Below are positions 18,309 to 28,267 of a DNA stretch of 64,000 nt, in pieces. The stretch lies in assembly GCA_905182455.1 (NCBI GenBank), contig CAJJBJ010000002.1, positions 496,001-560,000 on the forward strand, read 5' to 3'. The notes under the pieces are model-generated. The model did no database searches. It was given only the letters and a program-made list of their open reading frames with translations, and was not told the origin of the DNA. Origin of the DNA: an uncultured Planktomarina sp. (lineage in GTDB: Bacteria > Pseudomonadota > Alphaproteobacteria > Rhodobacterales > Rhodobacteraceae). Made by a program: the position numbers and the translations under genes. Position 1 is the first letter of the stretch, and each line of letters begins with the position of its first letter.

Positions 18309-19601
18309 ATGCATGATATTCGTGCCATCCGCGAAAACCCTGCCGCTTTTGACGCCGCATTAGCGCGCCGAGGAAATGCGCCGGTCTCGTCGGACATCCT
18401 ATCCCTCGACACCGACCGCCGTGCCTGCATTCAGGCGACAGAGGCGGCACAAGCCGAGCAAAACAAAGCCAGCAAGCTGGTGGGGGCTGCCAAAGCCAAA
18501 GGAGATGAGGCTGAATTTGACCGTCTCCGCGCCTTGGTGTCTGAAAAGAAAGTCGAAATGGCCAGCTTAGGCGAAGAGGCCAAAGCTAAGGATGAGGCTC
18601 TGGCCGATATGCTCATGGGCATTCCAAACTTGCCCTTTGACGATACGCCAGATGGCGCCGATGAAAACGATAATGTGGAGGTGCACCGCTGGGGCACGCC
18701 GCGCGAGTTTAACTTCACCCCCAAAGAGCATTTTGAGCTGGCAGCCACCGCAGAAGGGCTCGACTTTGAAACCGCCGGTAAAATTTCCGGGAGCCGCTTT
18801 GTGATTATGTCTGGAGCGATTGCACGTATGCACCGCGCTTTGGCGCAGTTCATGTTGGACACGCATATCACCGAGAACGGGCTGACAGAAACCAATACCC
18901 CGGTCTTGGTGCGCGATGAGGCAATGCGCGGCACCGGGCAATTGCCCAAATTCGCTGAAGACAGCTACCAGACCACCAATGGCTGGTGGCTGATCCCAAC
19001 CTCCGAGGTGACACTGACCAACATCGTGTCGAGCCTGACAGTGGATGAGACCACTCTGCCCCGCCGCTTTGTGGCGCATTCTCTGTGCTTTCGCTCAGAA
19101 GCCGGCAGCGCCGGGCGTGATACTGCGGGCATGCTGCGTCAACATCAGTTTGAAAAGGTGGAGATGGTCTCTGTCACCCACCCAGATCATTCCCGCGCGG
19201 AGTTAGACCGGATGACCAAATGTGCCGAGGGAATCTTGGAGTGTTTGGAACTGCCCTATCGCACCATGGCGCTCTGCGTCGGCGACATGGGCTTTAGCGC
19301 CCGCCGCACCCATGACATCGAAGTTTGGCTGCCCGGCCAAGACTCCTATCGTGAGATCAGCTCTTGCTCGGTCTGTGGTGATTTCCAAGCCCGCCGGATG
19401 AACGCGCGATTCAGGCCTGCCACCGGCGGTAAACCTGAGTTTCTGCACACGCTGAACGGATCAGGGCTGGCAATCGGTCGGTGCTTGATCGGTGTGTTGG
19501 AAAATGGACAGCAAGAAGACGGATCTGTCGCTATACCAAAGGTTTTACAACGTTATATGGGCGATGCGACTATGATCAATGCCGACGGTTCGTTGTCATA
19601 A
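18309..19601 (+). CDS. serS: Seryl-tRNA synthetase
   Basis: Charges tRNA-Ser (and tRNA-Sec where present). It is 430 residues: an N-terminal antiparallel coiled coil (about 30-100, rich in Ala/Glu/Lys) that grips the long variable arm, then the class II core with motif 2 [20 protein letters not shown] near residue 259 and motif 3 [16 protein letters not shown] near residue 383. The ATG follows AAGGAG by six bases. Confidence 0.97.
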   Translation: MHDIRAIRENPAAFDAALARRGNAPVSSDILSLDTDRRACIQATEAAQAEQNKASKLVGAAKAKGDEAEFDRLRALVSEKKVEMASLGEEAKAKDEALADMLMGIPNLPFDDTPDGADENDNVEVHRWGTPREFNFTPKEHFELAATAEGLDFETAGKISGSRFVIMSGAIARMHRALAQFMLDTHITENGLTETNTPVLVRDEAMRGTGQLPKFAEDSYQTTNGWWLIPTSEVTLTNIVSSLTVDETTLPRRFVAHSLCFRSEAGSAGRDTAGMLRQHQFEKVEMVSVTHPDHSRAELDRMTKCAEGILECLELPYRTMALCVGDMGFSARRTHDIEVWLPGQDSYREISSCSVCGDFQARRMNARFRPATGGKPEFLHTLNGSGLAIGRCLIGVLENGQQEDGSVAIPKVLQRYMGDATMINADGSLS

Positions 19602-19602
19602 C

Positions 19603-19631
19603 AAACAAAAAACGGGGGCCAAAGCCCCCGT
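19603..19631 (-). terminator. Rho-independent terminator of der, in the serS/der convergent gap
   Basis: Perfect eight-pair stem ACGGGGGC/GCCCCCGT with a four-base loop at 19612-19631. On the minus strand it is followed by a T-run, so it ends the yfgM-bamB-der transcript. On the plus strand no T-run follows, so serS termination here would be weaker. Confidence 0.85.
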
Positions 19632-19665
19632 CATTCCATCTTGATCTAAAACACCCAAGCCAGGC

Positions 19666-21123
19666 CTATTTGAAAGGCTTTTTTCCGAGGTGCTTGCGCA
19701 GCCGTGATGGTGTTGATTTTTTCTTATCTTTATAAGGGTTTTGTTCCCCTTGACCGCGCATCCACATACGGATTGGCGTTCCAGGCATGTCGAAATCTTC
19801 ACGTAGACCGTTGACCAGATACCGCGAATAGCTCTCGGCAATCTTATCAGGATAAGAACACATCACCACGAAGCCCGGTGGCCGGGTCTTGGCTTGTGTC
19901 ATGTAGCGCAGCTTAATGCGGCGCCCGCCTGGAGCGGGGGGCGGGTGCGCTTCAACCATGCCAGCCAACCAACGGTTCAAATGGCTGGTGGGAATACGAC
20001 GATTCCAAACTTCATGGGCCTTCATCACAGCTTCCTGCAATCGGTCCAAGCCTTTGCCCGTTTTGGCCGATACTGTGACCAAAGGTGCCCCGCGCAACTG
20101 CGGTAGCAAGCGTTCAAACGACTCGCGTAAGACCCGCAGTTTAGCTTGTTTCTCCGGTTCCAAATCCCATTTGTTGACCGCCAAGACCACTGCGCGGCCC
20201 TCACGTTCGGCCAAATCGGAGATCCGCAAATCTTGTTGCTCAAACGGAATATCCGCATCCAGCAACACAACTACGACTTCGGCAAATTTCACCGCGCGCA
20301 GTCCATCGCTGACCGAGAGTTTCTCAAGCTTTTCTTGTACTTTGGCTTTTTTGCGCATGCCAGCCGTGTCAAAAATACGCGTTGGAACACCGCCCCAATC
20401 CAAAGTGAGAGAGATGGCATCACGGGTGATGCCAGCCTCAGGACCGGTCAACAGGCGATCTTCGCCCAAAATTTTATTGATCAGAGTGGATTTACCCGCA
20501 TTGGGTCGGCCAATCACTGCAACCTGTAAAGGTTTTTGCGCTGTGGGCTGGCGGTATTCTTCTTCCGCGTCGCCCTCTTCCAGATCCAAATCAACAATAG
20601 GCGCATCTTCCTGAGCTTTTTCGTCAGCCGCATCGATCAAAGGCGCCAGCATATAAGCCAACTCGCCCATGCCTTCACCATGTTCAGCAGACAGCCGTAA
20701 CGGCTCACCAAGGCCCAAAGAATAGGCCTCCAAAACGCCACCATCCGCAGCACGGCCCTCACCCTTATTGGCGACAAGGAAGACATGCGCATTTCGTTTG
20801 CGTAAAATATCCGCAAAGACCTCATCGGTGGGTGTGACCCCGGTCCGAGCATCGATCATAAATAAACAAGCATCGGCCATGTCCACCGCTCGCTCCGTAA
20901 GACGACGCATCCGGCCCTGAAGGCTTTCATCGGTGACTTCTTCAAGACCCGCAGTGTCAATAACTGTGAACTTGAGGTGACCCAGTCGGGCCGACCCTTC
21001 ACGCAAATCGCGAGTCACTCCCGGTTGGTCATCGACCAAGGCAAGCTTACGACCCACTAACCGATTGAACAGCGTGGATTTTCCAACATTAGGACGGCCG
21101 ACTATGGCCAAGGTAAAGGACAT
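19666..21123 (-). CDS. der: Ribosome biogenesis GTPase Der
   Basis: Double GTPase needed for 50S subunit assembly, 485 residues. Two G domains are visible: G1 GRPNVGKS at residue 8 and G1 GRPNAGKS near residue 206, each followed by a G3 DTAG and a G4 NKxD-type motif (VNKWDLE). The C-terminal KH-like domain ends in basic [16 protein letters not shown]. It is the last gene of yfgM-bamB-der. Confidence 0.96.
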   Translation of the reverse strand: MSFTLAIVGRPNVGKSTLFNRLVGRKLALVDDQPGVTRDLREGSARLGHLKFTVIDTAGLEEVTDESLQGRMRRLTERAVDMADACLFMIDARTGVTPTDEVFADILRKRNAHVFLVANKGEGRAADGGVLEAYSLGLGEPLRLSAEHGEGMGELAYMLAPLIDAADEKAQEDAPIVDLDLEEGDAEEEYRQPTAQKPLQVAVIGRPNAGKSTLINKILGEDRLLTGPEAGITRDAISLTLDWGGVPTRIFDTAGMRKKAKVQEKLEKLSVSDGLRAVKFAEVVVVLLDADIPFEQQDLRISDLAEREGRAVVLAVNKWDLEPEKQAKLRVLRESFERLLPQLRGAPLVTVSAKTGKGLDRLQEAVMKAHEVWNRRIPTSHLNRWLAGMVEAHPPPAPGGRRIKLRYMTQAKTRPPGFVVMCSYPDKIAESYSRYLVNGLREDFDMPGTPIRMWMRGQGEQNPYKDKKKSTPSRLRKHLGKKPFK

Positions 21124-21172
21124 TTGAGCCCACTTTCGATAAATTAGAGCCGAGCGTTACACCAAGTTTCGC

Positions 21173-22486
21173 TCAACGAAAAGCCAGTAGATTACCATTG
21201 GTGCTCAAAACATACAGAGTGCCATCCACTACGATCGGCGCACTGGCGGCTCCCGAAGGTATTTTAACAGTTGTTATGAGCTCACCCTTGGCCGGATCAA
21301 ACTGCCGAAGCAGACCGTCTGATGACGCAAGAATTAACCGCCCGCCTGCAAGGATTGGCCCGTAATGGGCAAAAATCTCCGAACGTCGACCAACATTTGA
21401 TTTGGTAAAATTAGGCAAGGGCGTGGACCAGACCAATCCACCATCCGATTTTGCTACCCTTATCAGGTTATTCTCGTCACTGATGGTAAATAACGAGCTG
21501 CCAGCCACCAAGATTTCGCCTTGGCTGCCTTGCTTGGCTGTCCATTTGCGCAAACCTGTATTCAAATCAAGCGCCGCCATACGGCCCGCCGAATTGGCCA
21601 GATAAACCTCAGAACCTTCAATCACCGGCTGACCAGTCAAATCCTGCACCTGAGTTGAGGCCCGCCCGGGGCGTGCGCCCGACAGAACCGAGCTCCAACT
21701 ACGCAAACCACCCTCACGGAAGGTTGCAAGCAGATCACCAGATCCGAAGGGGAACAGCACATATTTCTTCGACACAGCCGCACCCGGTCCGCCGGTATAA
21801 CCAGATAGCACAGATGGACCCGCCACTTGCCACCTGACGCGACCGTTGGATGTTTCAATGGCCCAGGCAGCCCCATCGCGCGCGGAAACGTATAGCAGCC
21901 CGTTTTCGACGGTTGGAGAGGCCCCGCCATAGCTGGCAAGGTCTTGTGTCCAAACCTCTTCGCCGGAAGTCACGTTCAAGGCCACAACGGTTCCAAAACC
22001 GGTGGTCACAAACAGCTGATCCCCCTGCACAGCCAATCCGCCACCAGATGCATCCGTCACATCATCAGGAGCTTTGGCTACATTTTTCTGCCACAAAACC
22101 CTGCCATTCTCCCCGACGGCAGTGACTAAAGAGCGGCTGTCCAAAGTGAAAATTCGGTTATCTTGAAAGATTGGAGAAGCAGTGATTTGATGACGACGGC
22201 CATCGCCATGGCCAATAGAGGTTGACCATTGCAGACTCACATCATCCGCAAGCTCCAGATGACCTGTATAATGCTGGGCATTGCCGCCTTGATGAGTCCA
22301 TTGGGTATTTCTCCGCGCATCAGGCAAGTTTAAAGCAGGCAGGCTTTCGACCAGAAAACGTGCATCGCTTTCTACAAAGACCGAACCATCAAGCATTTCA
22401 CGTTCACCATCCAGACGCGGGTCGTTATTCGAGCAGCCAACGCCCAAACTTAAAAGCCCAATGTAGAGCACTGCTTTGAGTTTCAT
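21173..22486 (-). CDS. bamB: Outer membrane assembly lipoprotein BamB (PQQ-like beta-propeller)
   Basis: A 437-residue exported beta-propeller of the BAM complex, which inserts outer-membrane proteins. The N-terminus MKLKAVLYIGLLSLGVGC gives a lipoprotein signal with Cys18, though the residue three before the Cys is Gly rather than the common Leu. Repeated PQQ-type blades are seen (AVGENGRVLWQKNV, ALNVTSGEEVWTQDL, ALDLNTGLRKWTAKQG, AKSDGGLVWSTPL). Position between yfgM and der is the conserved one. Confidence 0.92.
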   Translation of the reverse strand: MKLKAVLYIGLLSLGVGCSNNDPRLDGEREMLDGSVFVESDARFLVESLPALNLPDARRNTQWTHQGGNAQHYTGHLELADDVSLQWSTSIGHGDGRRHQITASPIFQDNRIFTLDSRSLVTAVGENGRVLWQKNVAKAPDDVTDASGGGLAVQGDQLFVTTGFGTVVALNVTSGEEVWTQDLASYGGASPTVENGLLYVSARDGAAWAIETSNGRVRWQVAGPSVLSGYTGGPGAAVSKKYVLFPFGSGDLLATFREGGLRSWSSVLSGARPGRASTQVQDLTGQPVIEGSEVYLANSAGRMAALDLNTGLRKWTAKQGSQGEILVAGSSLFTISDENNLIRVAKSDGGLVWSTPLPNFTKSNVGRRSEIFAHYGPILAGGRLILASSDGLLRQFDPAKGELITTVKIPSGAASAPIVVDGTLYVLSTNGNLLAFR

Positions 22487-22536
22487 GCGTGCCTCCTAGC
22501 TTTTTATGTACTTAACATAATTTTAACAGAATCGGT

Positions 22537-23175
22537 TTAGTTTGCCAACTCTGGTGTCGCTCCCAAGGCCACAATCAGCTCACCCATGCGTTGGATTTGC
22601 TCCTGCGTGGCTTGGGCATCCTGAATGTGAGCCTGCAACAGCGTGACAGCCGCATCAACATTGCCGCGTTCCAACTCAAACGCCACCAACATTTCGGTGG
22701 CCGCATTGCGATACAATCCGCCAGCCGCAGAGAGATCTGTCAGGATCAAAACTGCTGCATCTTGCGAGACGGCATCAGGCGTTGTCGCCAGCTTTAAACG
22801 GGCCAAATCTCTTATGTATTTAGGATGATCCGTATTGGCGGCAATTGCCCCTAACAAATTTGCCGCTTGACTTTGATCCGCGCCAGCGGCCAGGAAACTG
22901 GCCACAACGTCGCCACCTTCGTTGGTCGCAATTTCACTTAAAGCAGCAATACTGGCTGTATCATCATCCATGTCTAAAGCATCCAGCAAAGCATCACCGC
23001 GTGCTTGAGCAACTTGCGCGGCAGTAGATTTGGACCATTCATTGTAGGCTGTACCACCTACAAGTCCCAATATCACAACCGCTGCAATCCAACCATACCG
23101 GCGAAAATAGCCAAAAAGCCGATCGCGGCGCACTTCCTCTGTGACTTCATCAATAAAACTGTCTGTATCGGACAT
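22537..23175 (-). CDS. YfgM-like tetratricopeptide membrane protein
   Basis: A 212-residue protein with one N-terminal helix (YGWIAAVVILGLVGGTAYNEW, from about residue 28; longer motif abridged in family terms) and a periplasmic TPR-like helical domain of Ala-rich repeats. In relatives YfgM acts beside the Sec translocon and BamB. It is first in the yfgM-bamB-der operon; the promoter should lie in 23176-23403, shared with the divergent pump. Confidence 0.85.
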   Translation of the reverse strand: MSDTDSFIDEVTEEVRRDRLFGYFRRYGWIAAVVILGLVGGTAYNEWSKSTAAQVAQARGDALLDALDMDDDTASIAALSEIATNEGGDVVASFLAAGADQSQAANLLGAIAANTDHPKYIRDLARLKLATTPDAVSQDAAVLILTDLSAAGGLYRNAATEMLVAFELERGNVDAAVTLLQAHIQDAQATQEQIQRMGELIVALGATPELAN

Positions 23176-23403
23176 CTGGGAACCACCTTAATTTTCTTTA
23201 GTTTGTATAGGCAAAACCTGCCACACCCCACAAGCCCTTTGAGGGTTAAGAAATCGTAAAGGTGATCAAAATCTTGAAAACTATAGGATTTGGGTCGAAT
23301 TTTGCTCATTAAAGGGGTGAACTTTCTTGTAACCGGTATGATTTGGCATAAGTAGTGCTCTAAAGTTGCTCCGCTTTTGGATCAACGGCTCACGAGGCTC
23401 ATT

Positions 23404-24633
23404 ATGCGCATTTCCCCACTTGTAACCGCCGTACTGGTTGCCGCTGTCATCTATGTTTTCGTCTTCCAAAGAGATTTGATCATAAATTTAGGCAAAACTG
23501 ACGCGATCACAGATGAGGTTTCTACTTCACAAGTCCCAACACCACAGATTACAGACACGCCCAGCGTATCGGTCGTCGTACTCGCATCACGCGCTCAAAA
23601 TGTGGACAGCGCTGTGAATGTACGCGGCGAGACCCGTGCCGCCAGACAGGTGAGCCTGCGGGCAGAAACCAGTGGCAGCGTGATCTCAAAGCCCCTGCGC
23701 AAAGGCTCGTTCGTGACAACCGGCCAGCCCATGTGTGAGATTGATCCCGGCACACGAGGAGCTTCATTGGCAGAGACCAAAGCCCGCCTCGCAGAATCGC
23801 GTGCCCGCGTGCCAGAAGCTGAAGCGCGCGTTATCGAAGCACAGGCGCGCTTGGCCGAAGCTCTAATCAATGACCGGGCCGCTGAGAAACTCTCCCAAGG
23901 CGGATTTGCCTCTGAAGCGCGCGTGGCCAGCGCGACCGCTGCCGCGCAAACCGCAAGGGCGGGTGTGGCTGCAGCCGAATCTGGCCTGCAATCAACAGTC
24001 GCGGGCATTCAATCCGCCGAAGCGGCCGTAGCCTCAGCAGAAAAAGAAATTTCGCGCTTGGTGATACATTCCTCGTTTGACGGCATCTTGGAATCAGACA
24101 CCGCTGAACTGGGTAGCCTGTTACAGCCCGGTGGCTTATGCGCCACAGTCATTCAGCTGGACACAATCAAATTGGTAGGCTTCGTGCCTGAGATTGCTAT
24201 CAACCATGTGCAGATGGGGGCGTTGGCCAGCGCACGGCTCATCAATGGTCTCAATGTTCACGGCGAGGTCACCTTTATCTCGCGCTCAGCCGACAAATTG
24301 ACCCGCACCTTTCAAGTCGAAGTGACTGTGCCAAATACCGATTTAAAAATCAGCGATGGGCAGACAGCTGACATCAAAATCACCGCGCAAGGAAGTTTGG
24401 CGCATCTTCTGCCGGGCTCTTCTCTAACCTTGAATGATGCTGGCACGTTGGGCGTAAGGGTCTTGGCCGCAGAAAATATCGTTCAATTCATGCCCGTCAC
24501 TTTGATCCGCGATACGATGCAGGGCGTTTGGGTGTCGGGCTTACCGCCGCAGTCCAATGTCATTGTGGTGGGCCAAGAGTTTGTCACCGATGGCGTGCAT
24601 GTGACCCCGACCTTCACGGAGGCGGCCCAATGA
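23404..24633 (+). CDS. RND efflux periplasmic adaptor (membrane fusion protein)
   Basis: Links an RND pump to an outer-membrane channel. It is 409 residues with an N-terminal membrane anchor (residues 5-22), a lipoyl half-motif RAETSGSVISKPLRKGSFV near residue 83, a long Ala/Glu/Arg-rich alpha-hairpin (about 118-210) and the second half IHSSFDGILES. The ATG at 23404 begins just before the anchor; TTG 23377 would add nine residues. Its stop overlaps the start of the pump gene (ATGA). No TolC-like gene is present in the window. Confidence 0.9.
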   Translation: MRISPLVTAVLVAAVIYVFVFQRDLIINLGKTDAITDEVSTSQVPTPQITDTPSVSVVVLASRAQNVDSAVNVRGETRAARQVSLRAETSGSVISKPLRKGSFVTTGQPMCEIDPGTRGASLAETKARLAESRARVPEAEARVIEAQARLAEALINDRAAEKLSQGGFASEARVASATAAAQTARAGVAAAESGLQSTVAGIQSAEAAVASAEKEISRLVIHSSFDGILESDTAELGSLLQPGGLCATVIQLDTIKLVGFVPEIAINHVQMGALASARLINGLNVHGEVTFISRSADKLTRTFQVEVTVPNTDLKISDGQTADIKITAQGSLAHLLPGSSLTLNDAGTLGVRVLAAENIVQFMPVTLIRDTMQGVWVSGLPPQSNVIVVGQEFVTDGVHVTPTFTEAAQ

Positions 24634-27600
24634 CTGGACTCGTCGATTGGGCCATCACTCGCGCGCGGATGGTCCTAGCCTTCATTGTATTATCTCTGGC
24701 TGTCGGCACCTTTGCCTATGCGGTTCTGCCCAAAGAAGGCGAGCCCGACATTGAGATTCCGGCCATTATCATCTCTATGCCGTTTCAGGGGATTTCTGCG
24801 GAAGACAGCGAAAAACTGTTGATCAAACCTATGGAGACCGAGCTTTCGGATCTGGACGGTTTGAAAAAACTCACAGCAACCGCCGTTGATGGCTATGCAA
24901 ATGTGGTGTTAGAGTTCGAATTTGGCTGGGATAAGACCAAAATCATGGCCGATGTCCGAGACCGGATGAGCAATGCTCAGGCAAAATTTCCGCAAGGCGG
25001 CGACAGCTATTCTGTCAGTGAATTCAACTTCTCTGAATTCCCCATCATCATCATTTCACTCTCTGGATTGGTGCCAGAACGTACCTTGCTGAAGGTCGCG
25101 CAGGATTTGCAGGACATCATCGAAAGCTTGGAGCCGGTGCTCAGTGCGGGTCTCACCGGGCACCGTGAAGAAATGCTCGAAGTTTTGATTGATCCACTCA
25201 AGCTGGAATCCTACAATGTGACCGCTGGAGAGTTGATCGGCGTGGTTGTGAACAACAATCAGTTGATCCCCGCCGGCACGGTGGACACTGCCAGTTCAAA
25301 TTTTGCAGTAAAAATACCCTCTTCGTTTGATGAACCATTAGATTTATACAACCTGCCGGTGAAAATCAACGGAGGCCGGGTGGTGACGCTGGGTGATATT
25401 GCTGACATCCGTCTCACCTTCGCAGATCGCACAGGCACAGCCCGTTTCAATGGTGAAACCACCGTGGCAATCCAAGTTGTGAAGCGCAAAGGGTTCAATC
25501 TGATTGATACCGCTAATTTGGTGCGCGCCGAAGTTGAGAAGCAAACAGCGCTTTGGCCCGTGGAATTGCAACACGCCATTGAGGTGAGCACCTCCAACGA
25601 CCAATCGCGTAATGTCGACAGTATGGTCAAACAATTGGAAGGGTCCGTCCTAACCGCCATCGCCCTGGTAATGATCGTGGTTTTGGCCGCCCTCGGATCG
25701 CGCCCCGCTTTTCTCGTGGGCTTCGCCATTCCAACCTCCTTTCTGCTGTGCTTTGTCTTTCTAGCGGTTATGGGGATTTCGATCTCGAATATTGTGATGT
25801 TCGGCCTGATCCTTGCGGTGGGCATGTTGGTAGATGGTGCGATTGTGGTCGTCGAATATGCCGACAAACGCATCACCGAAGGAGCGGGTCCGATGCAGGC
25901 TTATGGGGATGCCGCCAAGCGGATGTTTTGGCCGATTGTATCGTCCACAGCGACAACCCTCTGTGCCTTTCTACCGATGCTGTTCTGGCCAGGCGTGCCG
26001 GGGCAGTTCATGGGCATGTTGCCGGTCACATTGATTTTTGTTCTCTCCGCCTCCTTGGTAGTGGCCTTGATTTACCTGCCCGTCTTGGGCGGCGTATCCG
26101 GCAGGGTCAGCCGACTGTTTGGCAATACCTCTGAAGCGCTGCGCCAATGGCCTTGGTTGGTGCGGGTTCTTTTGGTGCCGCCTGCACTTTATGGTCTCTT
26201 TGTCGGTGCGATGCAGCTGTTGAACCCCAGCTATTTGTTCGGAGATATCGGAAACTGGGGCGTTGTGGTTGGCATTTGCCTATTTTTCATCTCGGCAGCT
26301 GTCTCATCTATAGTGATGGGGGCGGTTGAAATTCGCCGGCGCAAACGTCGGATCGCCAGTGGGCATCAGCGCACAGCATTTGGGTATTTCATCAAATTTA
26401 TCACCGGCAATCCAGTGATGCCCATTGTGACTTTGTTCGGTGTGGTTGGCTTTGTGATGACAACATTTCAAACCTTCGGCGCCAATAACAATGGCGTTGA
26501 ATTTTTCGTGGCCACCGAGCCAGAGCAAGCCATCGTCTATGTGCAGGCACGTGGCAACCTCTCTATCCGCGAAAAAGACGCCCTGCTCAAACAGGCCGAA
26601 GGTATCATAATCAATACCCCCGGCGTGCAAAGTACCTTTGCCTTTGCCGGCGGCGGTGGCTTGAATGCGAATACTGGCGGCGCGGGCGCTCCGCTCGACA
26701 CCATCGGTCAAGCACAAATCGAATTGATCCCATGGGAAGACCGTCCCGACAAGAAGCATACCAAAAAGATCTTTGGGTTCATTCCCTGGACCTCCTCAAC
26801 CATGGATGCGGCCTATGACGGCAACTTGGTGCTCAACAGCCTACAAGCGCAGCTGGACAACATCCCCGGCGTTCGGACCCAAATTTTAAACCTTGCCATG
26901 GGACCTGCATCCGCCAAGCCCGTGCATCTGCGCCTAAAAGGCAACAATTGGGATGATCTTCTCGCAGCCACAGCTTTGGCGCGGCAAAAATTTGATGACA
27001 CAAGGGGGCTTTCTGCAATCGAAGACACCTTGCCCCTGCCCGGTATAGATTGGCAAATTGACGTTGATGTTGAAAAAGCTGGTCGTTACGGCGCTGATGT
27101 TGCTACAGTGGGCGGCATGGTCCAATTGGTGACCCGAGGCATCTTACTCGACACCATGCGGGTCGATAGCTCCGATGAAGAGATCGAAATTCGTGTACGC
27201 CTGCCCGAGCAAGACCGAGTCTTGTCGACCCTCGACACGTTGAAAGTGCGCACGCCCAACGGGTTGATCCCCCTGTCTAACTTCATCTCACGCAAGCCTG
27301 TAGCCAAATTGGGTCAAATCACACGTGTGGACCAGAAACGCTATTTTGACGTCAAAGCCGGCGTACACAGCGATGCCACAAAAACAGTAATCGGTGAAGA
27401 TGGCGTTTCCCGAGAGATCAAAATGACGCCCTCAGAGCGTATCGAAGAGATCACCGCTTGGCTCGACACCTCCCCCCTGCCACAGGGCATCGAATGGGAG
27501 TGGACCGGCGACCAAGAGGATGAAGCGGAAAGCGGCGCCTTCCTGCAAAACGCCTTTATGGGCGCTTTGGGGTTGATGTTCATCATTCTGCTGGCGCAGT

Positions 27601-28223
27601 TCAATTCAATCTACAATTCTATCCTGGTGCTATTAGCCGTGATCTTATCCACCACTGGGGTGTTGATCGGCATGTTGGTCATGGATCAAGCCTTCTCAAT
27701 CATCATGACAGGCACTGGCATCGTTGCCTTGGCGGGAATTGTGGTGAACAACAACATTGTTTTGATCGACACCTATCAAGAATACAGCAAGTATATGCCC
27801 CGACTGGAAGCCATCACCCGCACAGCTGAAGCGCGGATTCGACCGGTATTGCTGACCACAATCACCACAATGGCCGGGCTGACGCCGATGATGTTTGGGC
27901 TTAGCCTCGACTTCATTGGAGGGGGCTATACCATCAATGCGCCAACCGCCCTTTGGTGGAAACAGCTGGCAACCGCCGTGGTATTTGGCCTTGGCATTGC
28001 GACACTCCTCACCTTGGTCTTCACCCCTGCCATGCTGGCTCTGCGGATCTGGATGGTATCAGGCGCTTATGGGGCCGCCATGGCCATTCGCGCAGGCAGC
28101 TGGACAGGCGAAGGCCGTCGTATCCGCGAAGATTACCGGCTCAATCGCTCGGCCAAGAAACACCAAGGCCAGGAAATTTTCTGGGAAGAGGATGATATTT
28201 TCGATCCGACACCAGCCAAATAA
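24630..28223 (+). CDS. RND (AcrB-type) efflux permease
   Basis: A proton-driven trimeric inner-membrane pump, 1197 residues, longer than typical AcrB proteins (about 1030-1050). The first helix reads RMVLAFIVLSLAVGTFAYA, and both halves of the internal duplication are present. TM4 has VGMLVDGAIVVVE near residue 397: the first proton-relay Asp of the usual Asp-Asp pair is kept but the second is Gly. An extra cytoplasmic insert (about residues 520-610) and a basic C-terminus account for the length. The true start is ATG 24630 overlapping the adaptor stop. Substrate unknown. Confidence 0.92.
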   Translation: MTGLVDWAITRARMVLAFIVLSLAVGTFAYAVLPKEGEPDIEIPAIIISMPFQGISAEDSEKLLIKPMETELSDLDGLKKLTATAVDGYANVVLEFEFGWDKTKIMADVRDRMSNAQAKFPQGGDSYSVSEFNFSEFPIIIISLSGLVPERTLLKVAQDLQDIIESLEPVLSAGLTGHREEMLEVLIDPLKLESYNVTAGELIGVVVNNNQLIPAGTVDTASSNFAVKIPSSFDEPLDLYNLPVKINGGRVVTLGDIADIRLTFADRTGTARFNGETTVAIQVVKRKGFNLIDTANLVRAEVEKQTALWPVELQHAIEVSTSNDQSRNVDSMVKQLEGSVLTAIALVMIVVLAALGSRPAFLVGFAIPTSFLLCFVFLAVMGISISNIVMFGLILAVGMLVDGAIVVVEYADKRITEGAGPMQAYGDAAKRMFWPIVSSTATTLCAFLPMLFWPGVPGQFMGMLPVTLIFVLSASLVVALIYLPVLGGVSGRVSRLFGNTSEALRQWPWLVRVLLVPPALYGLFVGAMQLLNPSYLFGDIGNWGVVVGICLFFISAAVSSIVMGAVEIRRRKRRIASGHQRTAFGYFIKFITGNPVMPIVTLFGVVGFVMTTFQTFGANNNGVEFFVATEPEQAIVYVQARGNLSIREKDALLKQAEGIIINTPGVQSTFAFAGGGGLNANTGGAGAPLDTIGQAQIELIPWEDRPDKKHTKKIFGFIPWTSSTMDAAYDGNLVLNSLQAQLDNIPGVRTQILNLAMGPASAKPVHLRLKGNNWDDLLAATALARQKFDDTRGLSAIEDTLPLPGIDWQIDVDVEKAGRYGADVATVGGMVQLVTRGILLDTMRVDSSDEEIEIRVRLPEQDRVLSTLDTLKVRTPNGLIPLSNFISRKPVAKLGQITRVDQKRYFDVKAGVHSDATKTVIGEDGVSREIKMTPSERIEEITAWLDTSPLPQGIEWEWTGDQEDEAESGAFLQNAFMGALGLMFIILLAQFNSIYNSILVLLAVILSTTGVLIGMLVMDQAFSIIMTGTGIVALAGIVVNNNIVLIDTYQEYSKYMPRLEAITRTAEARIRPVLLTTITTMAGLTPMMFGLSLDFIGGGYTINAPTALWWKQLATAVVFGLGIATLLTLVFTPAMLALRIWMVSGAYGAAMAIRAGSWTGEGRRIREDYRLNRSAKKHQGQEIFWEEDDIFDPTPAK

Positions 28224-28231
28224 TAGCTTCA

Positions 28232-28267
28232 AGCTGCGGCGGCCAAGTTGCCGCAGCTGATTTTTTT
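28232..28267 (+). terminator. Rho-independent terminator of the RND operon
   Basis: Perfect nine-pair stem AGCTGCGGC/GCCGCAGCT with a nine-base loop, then GA and seven T. It overlaps the last base or two of the convergent ABC transporter gene. Confidence 0.9.
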
